Shown: positions 10,061 to 19,217 of the stretch, one piece after another
Layout: each line of letters opens with the position of its first letter
Numbering within the stretch: the stretch's first letter is position 1
Assembly (NCBI GenBank): GCA_965243285.1
Contig: OZ251537.1
Location: forward strand, 2,356,001-2,420,000
DNA: 64,000 bases
Direction: 5' to 3'
Source: JAHRAW01 sp965243285
GTDB taxonomy: Bacteria > Pseudomonadota > Gammaproteobacteria > Arenicellales > Poriferihabitantaceae
Position numbers and translations under genes: made by a program
The notes under the pieces: generated by a model
Told to the model about the DNA's origin: nothing
The model's input: only the letters and a program-made list of their open reading frames with translations
Database searches by the model: none

Positions 10061-10109
10061 ATATATATGTATCGCGTCGGCGGCAAAGCGTGAAAAAATA
10101 CGCCACCTC

Positions 10110-10194
10110 GTCCTAAAACCGACCTAACCAGACCTAACCAGACCTAAAACCGACCTAATCCGACCTAAGTCGTCCTAAAATCGACCTAAAACCG
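10110..10194. repeat. 10-11-bp direct repeats (GACCTAAAACC-like), about 8 copies
   Basis: Degenerate head-to-tail copies of GACCTAA plus 3-4 bases, between the palindrome element and the redox cluster. The remaining upstream DNA to 10321 shows no gene; a promoter for the cluster presumably lies here, but none is clear. Confidence 0.8.
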
Positions 10195-10321
10195 AAGCGA
10201 GCGATTTTGTTGGGCTAGCGATGCCTATTGTACGCCCAAATACTCGCCAGCGGCTAATCACCGTGCCGCCAAATCAGCGTAAAATCCACCCGTCATCCGC
10301 CCGCCACCTTGAAACTCACCG

Positions 10322-10558
10322 ATGCTTATTCTCACCATTTTGGGTTACTATTTGATTCTCGGCGGCCTTTTTGGCGCGGCGTTTTTCATCCGCGGCCACG
10401 CCGCCATCGCGCCGGAGGCACGCGGCGCGCCGATGTCGGTGCGCTTGCTATGGACGCCGGCGGCGGTGGTTTTGTGGCCGCTGTTGGCGTGGAAATGGCT
10501 GCGCCGCCGCCCTGCCGTGCCGCAAGCCCCCCATTCATCAAACCATCCATCGCCATGA
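10322..10558 (+). CDS. Small membrane protein of the Rieske redox cluster
   Basis: 78 residues: a helix LILTILGYYLILGGLFGAAF, a short loop with EARGAPMSVRLLW, and a second helix TPAAVVLWPLLAWKW before a basic/proline tail. It is tied to the next gene by a four-base ATGA overlap at 10555-10558. No characterised family is recognised. Cluster position suggests an accessory subunit of the ferric-reductase/Rieske protein. Confidence 0.6.
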   Translation: MLILTILGYYLILGGLFGAAFFIRGHAAIAPEARGAPMSVRLLWTPAAVVLWPLLAWKWLRRRPAVPQAPHSSNHPSP

Positions 10559-10806
10559 TCAAGCAACAACGCGCCATGCATCGGCTAATTTGGCTAATCC
10601 TGGCGCCGGCGGCGCTGGCTACGGTGCTGTATTTCAGCCGCCCGGCCACCAACCTCACCCCGCCCAACGCCCTACTCCCCGCCATCGCCGGCGAGGCCAG
10701 CGGCAAAGGCGCCTTGCCCGAGGCACCGCCGAGAATGCCGCCCGGCGCTCGACTCAGTGCCCAAATCAGCGCCATCATCGCGCCAAAACCCGCCGCGCCG
10801 CAATAA
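10555..10806 (+). CDS. Small membrane-anchored protein of the Rieske cluster
   Basis: 83 residues starting at ATG 10555 inside the previous stop codon. One N-terminal membrane helix (LIWLILAPAALATVLYF) is followed by an Ala/Pro-rich tail that would lie outside the membrane. There are no cysteines or haem motifs. The frame is open further upstream, but that extension overlaps the preceding gene and lacks a ribosome site. Function unknown; linked by coupling to the upstream gene and by 72 bp to the Rieske fusion downstream. Confidence 0.55.
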   Translation: MIKQQRAMHRLIWLILAPAALATVLYFSRPATNLTPPNALLPAIAGEASGKGALPEAPPRMPPGARLSAQISAIIAPKPAAPQ

Positions 10807-10878
10807 ATCAACCCCAGCCCCCCCCAGTACACCCCAACTACACCCCAACTACACCCTCAATCCATAAGGAGTAAAACC

Positions 10879-12021
10879 ATGAGCCACGGCTATGTCCCGG
10901 TCAATTGGAATCGGCGCAAAAAAATCTATGATGGCGCGCTGTGGCTCGGCATTTTGTTGTATTTGGCGGCCTTTATCGGCCTATCGAAAACCCTCTACAC
11001 CGGCGCCGACGCCATCAGCGGCGAAATCGTCATCATGCGCGCGCTTTCCACCTGCGCGTTTTTGATGCTGACGATTATTTTATGTATCGGCCCGCTGGCG
11101 CGCCTCGATAGGCGTTTTCTGCCGCTGCTGTATAACCGCCGCCACTTCGGCGTGTCCATGTTCATCATCGCGGCGCAGCACGCGGCGGTGGCGGTGTATT
11201 GGTATCACGCCTTCGGCGTGGTCAACCCCATTATCTCGATTTTTACTTCCGGCGGCGGCGTTGATGTTGCCGTTGCCGTTGCTTATCCGACGGCGACGGC
11301 GGCGACGGCGGCAAGCGCGCTATTTTTCGCCGATGTTCCCTTTCAAGCCTTCGGCGCCGTCGCCCTGTTGCTGTTGTGCGTCATGGCCGCCACCAGCCAT
11401 GATTATTGGAATGCCAACTTAGGCGGGCCCTTGTGGAAGGCGCTGCACATGGGGGTTTATCTGGCCTATGGATTGCTCATCGCGCACCTCGTTTTCGGCG
11501 CCTTGCAGCAAGACAACACCGGCTTAGCGGCATGGATGGCGGCGGCCAGCGTGGTACTAGTCGGCGGGCTGCATCTGTTCGCCGGCTTCGCCCGCTCCGG
11601 CGCGGATGCGGACCTCACCTATGGCGCACCGACCGCCCATGCGGCATCGCTAGAATGGGTCGCGGTCGGCGACTGGCGCGACATCCCCAACAACCGCGCC
11701 ATCGTGGTATCGCTCAACGCCGCCGAGCGCATCGCCGTATTCCGCTACGACGGTAATCAGTTAGCGGCAGTCTCCAATGTGTGCCAGCATCAAAACGGCC
11801 CGTTGGGCGAAGGCCGGGTGCTCGATGGCTTGATTACCTGCCCGTGGCATGGCTATCAATATCGCCCGCAAGACGGCTGCTCGCCGCCACCGTTCACCGA
11901 AAAAATCCAAACCTACCGCCTGCGGGTGACCGCCGGCCAAGTGTTTGTCGCGCCAACCCCCGAAGCCCGCGGCACCCCCAGAGCAGTCATCACCGTAGAC
12001 GAGGCCGAGCATGTCGAATAA
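10879..12021 (+). CDS. Ferric-reductase-like membrane domain fused to a Rieske [2Fe-2S] domain
   Basis: 380 residues. The N-terminal two-thirds is a multi-helix ferric-reductase/cytochrome-b-like domain with candidate haem histidines in AAQHAAVAVYWYH and LHMGVYLAYGLLIAH. The C-terminal domain (about 255-375) is a Rieske ferredoxin with Cys302-x-His304 and Cys321-x2-His324 (CQHQNGPLGEG and CPWHGYQ). It probably passes electrons between the membrane haem and a soluble partner. The ribosome site AAGGAG precedes ATG 10879. Fusions of this kind are seen in proteobacteria but I know of no assigned substrate. It overlaps the next gene by 11 bases. Confidence 0.85.
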   Translation: MSHGYVPVNWNRRKKIYDGALWLGILLYLAAFIGLSKTLYTGADAISGEIVIMRALSTCAFLMLTIILCIGPLARLDRRFLPLLYNRRHFGVSMFIIAAQHAAVAVYWYHAFGVVNPIISIFTSGGGVDVAVAVAYPTATAATAASALFFADVPFQAFGAVALLLLCVMAATSHDYWNANLGGPLWKALHMGVYLAYGLLIAHLVFGALQQDNTGLAAWMAAASVVLVGGLHLFAGFARSGADADLTYGAPTAHAASLEWVAVGDWRDIPNNRAIVVSLNAAERIAVFRYDGNQLAAVSNVCQHQNGPLGEGRVLDGLITCPWHGYQYRPQDGCSPPPFTEKIQTYRLRVTAGQVFVAPTPEARGTPRAVITVDEAEHVE

Positions 12022-12895
12022 GCCCATGGCTTCTCATGATGCCGCCGCCAGCACCGCCGCGCGCCGCAAATCACGCCGCGATGGCGCGTTTTTTGTCGGC
12101 TACCTGCCCATGCCGGTGGCGTTGACTAAATTCTACTGGCCGCTCACTCTGCTGCTGCTGGTGGCGTGTGGATTCGCCGGTTACTGGCTCGCCGCCGCGC
12201 AAAAACCCACCGGCCCGGCCATCTGGCAACCCACTACCACCACCATGCAAGGCGTATTGACGCTGAAACCGTATCCGGTGCTGCACCGCATCGCCACGGC
12301 GGGTAAATCGGGTGAATCCGGCGGTAAATCGAGCGAATCCGGCGGTAAATCGGGTGAATCCGGCGGTAAATCGGGCGAATCCGGCGGCTGGGAGTCCATA
12401 CTGCTGGTCGGCCAAGGCAAGCATGCCGCCGCCGCCATCACCGCGCGCCTCGATGGCCAAATGGTAGCGATAACCGGCCGCCTCATCCAACGCGGTCGCT
12501 GGCGCATGCTGGAAATTGCCGATATGGACGCCGATGTAGCGCCCATCGATGCCACGCCACTCGCGCCACCAGCCGTCACCGCCTTAGGCGCCATCGACTT
12601 GCGCGGTGAAATCGTCGATTCCAAATGCTTCCTCGGCGTGATGAAGCCCGGCGCCGGCGGCGTGCATAAGGCCTGCGCCGAGGTCTGCCTGCGCGGCGGC
12701 ATTCCGCCCATTCTAGTGGCCGCCGATGCGCAAAACCAACACTTCGGCTACCTACTAACCCGCGCCGACGGCGAAAGCGCCGCCACCTGGCTCGCCACCT
12801 TCGCCGCCATCACGGTGCGCGCCAGCGGCCAACTCCAACAATTAGGCGATTTATTGTTCATTAAATTGGATGAAAACGGAGTTTCGCGAATTTAG
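12011..12895 (+). CDS. Membrane-anchored conserved protein of the Rieske cluster
   Basis: 294 residues. A basic N-terminus (RRKSRR) precedes one membrane helix (FYWPLTLLLLVACGFAGYWL, about 41-60), then an exported domain. Between about residues 98 and 125 a seven-residue unit GKSGESG-G is repeated four times (21-bp repeats, 12302-12385). The C-terminal part carries a conserved-looking block DSKCFLGVMKPG and HKACAEVCLRGGIPP with three cysteines and a histidine, suggesting metal or cofactor binding. From memory, proteins with this block accompany membrane redox genes, but the function is unknown. It starts within the end of the Rieske gene, so the pair is coupled. Confidence 0.7.
   Translation: MSNKPMASHDAAASTAARRKSRRDGAFFVGYLPMPVALTKFYWPLTLLLLVACGFAGYWLAAAQKPTGPAIWQPTTTTMQGVLTLKPYPVLHRIATAGKSGESGGKSSESGGKSGESGGKSGESGGWESILLVGQGKHAAAAITARLDGQMVAITGRLIQRGRWRMLEIADMDADVAPIDATPLAPPAVTALGAIDLRGEIVDSKCFLGVMKPGAGGVHKACAEVCLRGGIPPILVAADAQNQHFGYLLTRADGESAATWLATFAAITVRASGQLQQLGDLLFIKLDENGVSRI
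12302..12385 (+). repeat. 21-bp in-frame tandem repeat, 4 copies
   Basis: Four copies of GGTAAATCGGGTGAATCCGG plus one base, inside the gene at 12011-12895. The unit is a multiple of three, so copy changes keep the frame. Confidence 0.92.
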
Positions 12896-12963
12896 CCGCC
12901 GAATCGCGCCGCTGGCGAGTTTGGCCGCTGATTTAATCGCTAAATCCCGGCCGATGGCACCCC

Positions 12964-13425
12964 ATGCCCAATCTGCTAATCGTCGCCAACTGCCCCTCGA
13001 AAAACACCCGCCGGTTGCACCGCGCGGTACTAGCCGGCGCCCGCCACCCCGACATCCTCGGCGTAGAAAGTCGCGCCATGGAGGCGGCCGATGCGGGCCC
13101 TGACGACATCTTATGGGCGCACGGCGTCATCCTCGGCACCACCGAAAATTTCGGCTACATGAGCGGCCTAATCAAAGATTTCCTAGAACGAATCTACTAC
13201 CCCTGCCGCGAAAAAACCGCCGCCCTGCCGGTGGCGGTGTATGTCAAAGGCGGCCTCGATGGCAGCGGCGCCCAACGCAGCGTGGAAAAAATCCTGCTCG
13301 GCCTAAATTGGAAACTCGCCCAACCCACCCTGATACTAACCGGCGACTACCGCCCCGAATTCCCCACCCAATGCCAAGCCCTCGGCACCACCATGGCCGC
13401 CGGCCTAGAAGCCGGCATATTTTGA
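12964..13425 (+). CDS. Flavodoxin-like / NAD(P)H-dependent FMN oxidoreductase family protein
   Basis: 153 residues. The N-terminal strand LLIVANCPSKNTRRL matches the phosphate-binding start of flavodoxin folds and GTTENFGYMSGLIKDFLERI is the FMN-ring loop found in flavodoxin-like reductases. Soluble and probably FMN-binding, it is a plausible electron partner for the Rieske/ferric-reductase protein upstream (inference from position). It is separated by 68 bp from the previous gene. A repeat element begins at the first base after its stop. Confidence 0.8.
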   Translation: MPNLLIVANCPSKNTRRLHRAVLAGARHPDILGVESRAMEAADAGPDDILWAHGVILGTTENFGYMSGLIKDFLERIYYPCREKTAALPVAVYVKGGLDGSGAQRSVEKILLGLNWKLAQPTLILTGDYRPEFPTQCQALGTTMAAGLEAGIF

Positions 13426-13613
13426 TCGCCAGTTTTGGTGGGGGAGATATCTTTAATGTTAGGTTTTACTCGACTTTTTGATTTTCGATTTTCGTTTTTG
13501 CCTTTAAATTTTTTCACCCTATCAGCCACAAAAGATGAGTTAAAAGATACAACATCAGCATCAACAGAAAAATCAAAGCAACATCAACATCAACATCAAA
13601 AGCCATCCCCGCC
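13426..13613. repeat. Repeat-family segment filling a convergent gap
   Basis: Starts at the base after the flavodoxin gene's stop and reaches the glpK stop. It begins with half a hairpin (TCGCCAGTTTTGGTGGGGG), then a T-rich tract, then the module TTTTCACCCTATCAGCC...GATGAGTTAAAAG. It is the reverse complement of most of 53995-54160, where the full element is present. No gene is supported. Confidence 0.75.
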
Positions 13614-15116
13614 CTACTCCTCACTTTTTACCCGGCGCAACGCCTCATCCCAGCCGGCGATTAGCGGGGCGCGGGCGGCTGGTTGCATGGCCGGCGTAAA
13701 AGTGCGCTCGCGATGCCACAGGGCGGCGATTTGTTCGAGGGAAGTGAACATCCCGCACTGCAATCCGGCCAGATAGGCGACCCCCAGGGCGGTGGTTTCG
13801 ACCACCGCTGGGCGCTCCACGGCGATCTCTAATAGGTCAGCCAAAAACTTCAGCATCCAATCATTTACCACCATGCCGCCATCGACGCGCAAGCCGGCCA
13901 CCGCCGTTATGCCAGCGCTGGCCGCATCGCGTTGCATGGCGGCGCGCAAATCGCGGGTTTGATAGCACACCGCTTCCAAAGCGGCGCGCACCAAATGACC
14001 ACGGGCGGTATCGCGGGTGATGCCGACGATGGCGGCGCGCGCACGCGCGTCCCAGTGCGGGGCACCGAGGCCGGTGAACGCCGGCACCATGTACACGCCG
14101 TGATTGCCGTGCGTGGCGGCGATCAATGCATGGATTTCATCATTGGCGGCGAATAGCCGCAGCTCGTCGCGCAGCCATTGGATGGCGGTGCCGGCGTTGA
14201 AAATCGAGCCTTCCAGCGCGTAGGTGGTTTGCCCGTCTAAGCGATAGCCCACTGTGCTCAGCAGGCGGTTTTTCGATGCGGCCGGCGTGGCGCCGGTGTT
14301 CATCACCATAAAAGCACCAGTGCCGTAGGTGATTTTGAGCATGCCGGGCTGAAAACAAGCTTGCCCGAACAACGCCGCTTGTTGGTCGCCGGCCACGCCG
14401 CACAGCGGAATCTGCCGCCCGAACCAGCCCGCCTCGGCGACGCCGTAATCGGCGGCGCAATCTTGCACCGCCGGCAACACGCTGTCCGGCACCTCGAAGG
14501 CCTCTAACAACGCCGCATCCCAGCACTGGGCGTGAATGTCGAATAGCAAGGTTCGACTGGCGCAGGTGGCGTCGGTCAGGTGTTGGCGACCGCCGGTCAG
14601 CCGCCAAATCAAAAATGCATCGATGTTGCCGAAAGCCAGTTCACCGGCCTCGGCGCGGCGCCGCGCATCCGGTACATGGTCGAGAATCCATGCGATTTTG
14701 GCGGCAGAAAAGTAAGCGTCCAGCGCCAAACCGGTTTTTTGGCGGACGATTTCGCCGACCCCGGCGCGCGCCAAGCGCTCACATTCGGGCGCGGCGCGGC
14801 GGTCTTGCCACACGATGGCGTTGTGAATCGCCCGCCCGCTGGCGCGCTCCCACAACACCGTGGTTTCGCGCTGGCAAGCGATGCCGATGGCGACCACGGC
14901 GCCGTGGCCGATGCTCAGCGCCGACGCATCACGGCAGGCGCGCAGCGTGGTCTGCCAGATTTCCTCGGGGTCATGTTCGACCCAGCCATCGGCCGGGTAA
15001 TGCTGGGCGAAGGCGTGCTGGCCGGCGGCCACTGCGCGGCCGTCGGCGGCGAAAATCATGGCGCGCGAACTGGTGGTGCCTTGGTCGATGGCTAAAATCA
15101 AAGGTTTGTCTTTCAT
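13614..15116 (-). CDS. glpK: Glycerol kinase
   Basis: Phosphorylates glycerol with ATP to sn-glycerol-3-phosphate, the first cytoplasmic step of glycerol use. 500 residues from ATG 15116, the standard size. The FGGY-family ATP motif DQGTTSSRAMIF lies at the N-terminus, followed by QRETTVLWERASG and IVWQDRR (substrate-binding) and a GAPHWDARARAAIVG segment in the second half. A TTG 36 bases upstream would add a hydrophobic stretch not seen in the family. glpD lies nearby on the other strand; no glycerol facilitator gene is in the window. Confidence 0.95.
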   Translation of the reverse strand: MKDKPLILAIDQGTTSSRAMIFAADGRAVAAGQHAFAQHYPADGWVEHDPEEIWQTTLRACRDASALSIGHGAVVAIGIACQRETTVLWERASGRAIHNAIVWQDRRAAPECERLARAGVGEIVRQKTGLALDAYFSAAKIAWILDHVPDARRRAEAGELAFGNIDAFLIWRLTGGRQHLTDATCASRTLLFDIHAQCWDAALLEAFEVPDSVLPAVQDCAADYGVAEAGWFGRQIPLCGVAGDQQAALFGQACFQPGMLKITYGTGAFMVMNTGATPAASKNRLLSTVGYRLDGQTTYALEGSIFNAGTAIQWLRDELRLFAANDEIHALIAATHGNHGVYMVPAFTGLGAPHWDARARAAIVGITRDTARGHLVRAALEAVCYQTRDLRAAMQRDAASAGITAVAGLRVDGGMVVNDWMLKFLADLLEIAVERPAVVETTALGVAYLAGLQCGMFTSLEQIAALWHRERTFTPAMQPAARAPLIAGWDEALRRVKSEE

Positions 15117-15160
15117 GTCGATAATTACCAAAAAAATACTGCTATTTATCAAGTAGTTAT

Positions 15161-15166
15161 ATTATA
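15161..15166 (-). promoter_or_regulatory. Candidate -10 box upstream of glpK
   Basis: TATAAT on the minus strand in an AT-rich patch about 45 bases before the glpK start. No good -35 was found at the right spacing, so this is weak. The gap 15117-15398 otherwise holds no gene. Confidence 0.25.
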
Positions 15167-15398
15167 AAATTGATGTTAAAGGTTAGTTGATGAACAGACT
15201 ATTTTCGACTGCAGTCGTGCGATTTTGCCGCTGTGAAACAATTTAAACTGCCGCCGCCCGCCGCCGTTTAATGCCCATCGCCGCCCGGTTTGGCTAAAAA
15301 TTGGCGTTCTGCGCCCTTAATTCGGTCTGAATCAAGCATGAATTCGGCGTGATGAACGGGCCTTGGGCAAGTGCTAAAATCCGCCCTCTTCCACCTCA

Positions 15399-15884
15399 AT
15401 GGCTCTTAAGAAAATGAAACAAAAACATTGGCTAATTGTCGGATTTATCGGGGTTTTTTGGCTGGGTTTGGCGAATGTATCCGCTGCCCAAAGCCGCGCC
15501 TATCTGCCCCACGCCGCCGCTCAAGCGGGCTTGGCCGCCTGCCTCGCCCTGGCGGCGGAAAATCAATGGGCGATGTCCATCGTCATCATCGACCGCGGCG
15601 AGGATGTGGTGGCGGCGCTGCGCATGGACGACGCCTTGCCGGCGTCGTATAAAGGGGCCAGTTTGAAGGCCAACACCGCGCTTTCTTGGGGCTTGCCCAC
15701 CGGCGAGGTCAACGCCATTATGGAAAAAGTGCCGTTTTTCAAGCAATTCCCCGGCATTTTGGGGATTCCCGGCGGTGCCCCCATCATGCGCTATGACACC
15801 CTCATCGGCGGCGTCGGCGTAGCCGGCAGCAGCCCGGATAATGACGCCGCCTGCGCAGCGGCGGCCGCCAGCGCGATGAAATAA
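15399..15884 (+). CDS. Exported GlcG/HbpS (DUF336) family protein
   Basis: 161 residues (ATG 15414 would give 156). A signal peptide (WLIVGFIGVFWLGLANVSAAQS) precedes a GlcG/HbpS domain: IVIIDRGEDVVAALRMDDAL, KANTALSW, GGAPIMRYDTLIGGVGVAGS. Family members bind haem or cobalamin, or act in oxidative-stress sensing; the exact ligand here is not evident. It is followed by a clear intrinsic terminator and sits alone between glpK and glpD. Confidence 0.8.
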   Translation: MALKKMKQKHWLIVGFIGVFWLGLANVSAAQSRAYLPHAAAQAGLAACLALAAENQWAMSIVIIDRGEDVVAALRMDDALPASYKGASLKANTALSWGLPTGEVNAIMEKVPFFKQFPGILGIPGGAPIMRYDTLIGGVGVAGSSPDNDAACAAAAASAMK

Positions 15885-15897
15885 CGGCGGCATCAAG

Positions 15898-15927
15898 GCC
15901 CGCAGGCATGACTTGCGGGCTTTTTTT
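15898..15927 (+). terminator. Intrinsic terminator after the GlcG-like gene
   Basis: Stem GCCCGCA (15898-15904) pairs with TGCGGGC (15914-15920), followed by seven T residues. Confidence 0.88.
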
Positions 15928-15989
15928 GAATTTTTGCGACATTTATTAGTCAAAAGTCGCCCCAAAACGGGCTACTCATCATTCATATG

Positions 15990-16086
15990 GCGTAAATAGG
16001 CTCACGCTATCGCCCATCTTCATTTCGCCCATAGTCTCCCGCTATCATCAATTCTCACCTCGCCCATAGCCTCGCGCTATCGCCCA
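15990..16086. repeat. Irregular repeats upstream of glpD
   Basis: CGCTATCGCCCAT and the shorter TCGCCCATAG recur several times up to and including the glpD start codon. The last copy supplies the ATG. No promoter elements are clear. Confidence 0.6.
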
Positions 16087-17681
16087 TGGTCGATAAGCCG
16101 GCCATAGCGGCACGCCGCCCGGCTCGGCCAGCGCCCCGCCGAGACCGGCAAGTAGTGTACGACCTCGCCATCATCGGCGGCGGCATCAACGGCTGCGGCA
16201 TCGCCCGAGACGCCGCCGGGCGTGGGTTGTCGGTGTTTTTATGCGAGCAATCCGACCTCGGCAGCGGCACTTCTTCAGCCAGTTCTAAGTTGATTCACGG
16301 CGGCTTGCGCTATTTGGAACAGCGCCAATTTAAATTAGTGCGCGAATCCTTGCGCGAGCGCGCCACGCTGCAAAAAACCGCGCCGCACTTGATTTCGCCA
16401 TTGCGTTTTGTGTTGCCGCACCACCCCGGACTGCGGCCGCGCTGGCTGATACGCGCCGGATTGTGGGTATACGACCTGCTCGGCTGGCCGGGCGCTGGCG
16501 CCGCGCGCAGCCGGCAAATCAAACTCGGTTGGCATCATCAAAACGCCGCCTTGAAGGGCGAATTCACGGCCGGCTTCGAATACACCGACTGCCACGCGGA
16601 TGATGCGCGGTTGACGATTGCCATCGCCAAAGATGCGCGCCGCCTCGGCGCCATCATTTGGACGCGGGCGCGGTGCCAATCCGCCACTCGGGGGCGCGGC
16701 ATGTGGGAAATTGCGGTGCAGCGCAGCGGCCAATCCAGCGCCGAGGCCATCTATGCCACCGCCATGGTCAATGCCGCCGGACCCTGGGTCGGGCAGTTTT
16801 TATCGGCCAATCCGGCCTTGCAATCACCCGCCGCGCGGCGCGTTAAATTAGTTAAAGGCAGCCACATCGTGGTTAAAAAATGGTATCGGGGCGGGCACGC
16901 CTATCTGCTGCAAAACCCCGACCGGCGGGTCGTCTTTGTCATTCCGTTTCAGCGCCGGTGGGCGATTATCGGCACCACCGAAGTGGAATGCGAAGCCGCG
17001 AGCGACCCCGGCCAGGCCACAATTTCCGCGGCCGAAGCCGACTACCTGCGCGCCGCCGCGGCGCGTTATTTTCACTTCACGCTGCAGCCCGAAGATGTGG
17101 TTTGGTCGTATAGCGGCGTGCGCCCGCTGTATGATGACGGCGCCGAATCGTTGCGCGAAGTCACCCGCGGCTACGCCATCGAGCGCGATGCCGAGCGCGC
17201 CATGCTCACCATTTACGGCGGAAAATTGACCACCTTCCGGCGCCTGGCGGAAGCCGCGGTGAACAAACTGGCGCCATTTTTCCCGGCCATAAAGCCGCCG
17301 TGGAGCGCCGATGCGGTGTTGCCCGGGGCCGACATGAAGCCCGCCGACTCGGCTGATGCGGCAACGCTGGCGCGCGCCTATCCTTTTTTGCCACGCTCCC
17401 TGGTGGCGCGTTACTTGGCCGCTTACGGCAGTGAAAGCGCCGCCATGTTGGGCGCAACTGCTTCTATGGACGGCGCTGGCGCCGAGGCCGCAGACCATGG
17501 CATGGGCCAACATTTCGGCCACGGTTTGTATCAAATCGAGGTGGACTATCTCGTCGACCGCGAATGGGCGCGCAGCGCCGAGGATATTTTGTGGCGACGC
17601 TCAAAATTGGGGCTGCTGTTCACCGCCGATGAAACCGCGGCCCTCGAACGCTGGCTACAAGCACGGTTCAAATCGATCTAA
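16086..17681 (+). CDS. glpD: Glycerol-3-phosphate dehydrogenase (FAD)
   Basis: Membrane-associated flavoenzyme oxidising glycerol-3-phosphate to dihydroxyacetone phosphate and passing electrons to quinone. 531 residues. The FAD motif IIGGGINGCGIARDAAGRG lies near residue 29, followed by SSKLIHGGLRYLEQ. FVIPFQRRWAIIGTTE and SYSGVRPLYDD mark the middle, and TIYGGKLTTFRRLAE marks the end of the FAD domain. The C-terminal approximately 130 residues form the helical cap. Start ATG 16086 leaves a basic N-terminal extension before the FAD motif. It works with glpK, though the two are not an operon. It ends 30 bp from the convergent comM gene. Confidence 0.94.
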   Translation: MVDKPAIAARRPARPAPRRDRQVVYDLAIIGGGINGCGIARDAAGRGLSVFLCEQSDLGSGTSSASSKLIHGGLRYLEQRQFKLVRESLRERATLQKTAPHLISPLRFVLPHHPGLRPRWLIRAGLWVYDLLGWPGAGAARSRQIKLGWHHQNAALKGEFTAGFEYTDCHADDARLTIAIAKDARRLGAIIWTRARCQSATRGRGMWEIAVQRSGQSSAEAIYATAMVNAAGPWVGQFLSANPALQSPAARRVKLVKGSHIVVKKWYRGGHAYLLQNPDRRVVFVIPFQRRWAIIGTTEVECEAASDPGQATISAAEADYLRAAAARYFHFTLQPEDVVWSYSGVRPLYDDGAESLREVTRGYAIERDAERAMLTIYGGKLTTFRRLAEAAVNKLAPFFPAIKPPWSADAVLPGADMKPADSADAATLARAYPFLPRSLVARYLAAYGSESAAMLGATASMDGAGAEAADHGMGQHFGHGLYQIEVDYLVDREWARSAEDILWRRSKLGLLFTADETAALERWLQARFKSI

Positions 17682-17711
17682 ATCGATCTAAATCGCCCCA
17701 TAAATCGGCCT

Positions 17712-19217
17712 TTAACGCGCCCCTTGGTCGAAACAGCGCAGTTTGATGGCCATGGCGAGATGTTCGGCATCGATTTGCGGGCGCTGATTGACATCGGCCA
17801 CGGTGCGCGCCACCTTGAGAATGCGGTGATAGGCGCGCGCCGATAAATCGAGCCGATTCATCGCTTCCTCCAGCAGTTTGCGGCTGGCCGCATCTAAGGC
17901 GCACATCTCGTCTATCTCTTTGCCCTGCAGCAGGTGATTGGTTTTCCCCTGGCGCGCCAGTTGCAACTCGCGCGCCGCAGTCACCCGCCGGCGGATGCTT
18001 GCGCTGGGCTCCTCGCTGCGCTTCGCCTCGCCTAACAAGCGGTGTTGCACCCGCGGCACTTCGAGGTGCAAGTCGATGCGGTCGAGTAACGGCCCGGAGA
18101 GTTTGGCGCGATAGCGCAACACCTGCCCCGGGGCGCAACGACAACGCCCCGAAGGGTCGCCCAAATAGCCGCATGGACACGGGTTGGAAGTCGCCACCAG
18201 CAAGAAATTCGCCAGATAGCGGGTTTGCCTGGCGATGCGCGACAAATGGATGGCGCCGGATTCCAACGGCTCGCGCAACGCTTCCAACACCTTGCGGTCG
18301 AATTCCGGCAGTTCGTCCAGAAACAGCACGCCGTTGTGCGCCAACGATATTTCCCCGGGCATGGGGATGCTGCCGCCGCCGATGAGGGCCGCCCCGGAGG
18401 CACTGTGGTGCGGCGAGCGAAACGGTCGCCGCATCCAATTTACCGCATCGAAACCATTTTGCCCGAGGGATTCCACGGCCGCGGATTCCAGCGCTTCGTC
18501 CTCGGTCATGGCCGGCAAAATGCCCGGCAGGCGATTGGCGAGCATGGTTTTGCCGGTGCCCGGCGGCCCCGCCAATAAAATGCTGTGGGCGCCGGCGGCG
18601 GCGATTTCCATGGCGCGCTTGGCGAATGGCTGGCCGATGACATCGACCATATCGGGGCCGGGCAGCGGCGCCGGCTTCGGCAGCGCGACCAATGTCGGCA
18701 ACGCTTGCTGGCGGTTGAGGGTGGCGCAAATTTGCAGCAGCGAACTAGCGCCGAGCACTTCGACGCCGTCCACCAGCGTCGCCTGACGGGCGCTGCCCAC
18801 CGGCAACACCAGTTTTTTGGGGGTGTTGCGCAGCGCCAACGCCGCTATCAAGGCGCCGCGAATATCGCGCAACTCGCCGCTCAAGGCGAGCTCGCCGAGA
18901 AAAACATAGTGCGGAATATCGTCCCCCCGCACTTGCCGGCTAGCGGCCAACAGGGCGATGGCGATGGGCAAATCGAAGCGCCCGCCCTCTTTCGGCAAAT
19001 CCGCCGGCGCCAAACTGGCGATGATGCGACAGCTTGGAAACTTGAAATTGGAATTAAGGATGGCGCCGCGCACCCGATCACGACTTTCCTTGACCGCCGT
19101 CTCTGGCAAGCCGACGATGGAAAAACGCGGTGTGCCGCGCGAGACATGAACTTCGACCGTGACTTTCGGCGCGTCGGTGCCCGATTCGGCGCAACTATCG
19201 ACAATGGCAAGCGACAT
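17712..19217 (-). CDS. comM: YifB/ComM family Mg-chelatase-like AAA+ ATPase
   Basis: 501 residues. N-terminal Lon-like fold (VEVHVSRGTPRFSIVGLPE), then the AAA+ module with Walker A LLAGPPGTGKTM near residue 217, Walker B GVLFLDELPEFD, and C-terminal chelatase-like region with the cysteine cluster NPCPCGYLG. ComM is a hexameric helicase promoting branch migration during integration of transformed DNA; its presence suggests, but does not prove, natural transformation. A strong ribosome site AAGGAGG lies seven bases before ATG 19217. ubiK lies upstream on the same strand beyond a repeat element, as in several other gammaproteobacteria. Confidence 0.93.
   Translation of the reverse strand: MSLAIVDSCAESGTDAPKVTVEVHVSRGTPRFSIVGLPETAVKESRDRVRGAILNSNFKFPSCRIIASLAPADLPKEGGRFDLPIAIALLAASRQVRGDDIPHYVFLGELALSGELRDIRGALIAALALRNTPKKLVLPVGSARQATLVDGVEVLGASSLLQICATLNRQQALPTLVALPKPAPLPGPDMVDVIGQPFAKRAMEIAAAGAHSILLAGPPGTGKTMLANRLPGILPAMTEDEALESAAVESLGQNGFDAVNWMRRPFRSPHHSASGAALIGGGSIPMPGEISLAHNGVLFLDELPEFDRKVLEALREPLESGAIHLSRIARQTRYLANFLLVATSNPCPCGYLGDPSGRCRCAPGQVLRYRAKLSGPLLDRIDLHLEVPRVQHRLLGEAKRSEEPSASIRRRVTAARELQLARQGKTNHLLQGKEIDEMCALDAASRKLLEEAMNRLDLSARAYHRILKVARTVADVNQRPQIDAEHLAMAIKLRCFDQGAR

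Noticed and set aside
9778..10093. Lys/Gln/Ser-rich open frames in repeat DNA
   Set aside because: They are translations of AAAGCC/CAACAG repeats in a palindrome and have no conserved start or domain.
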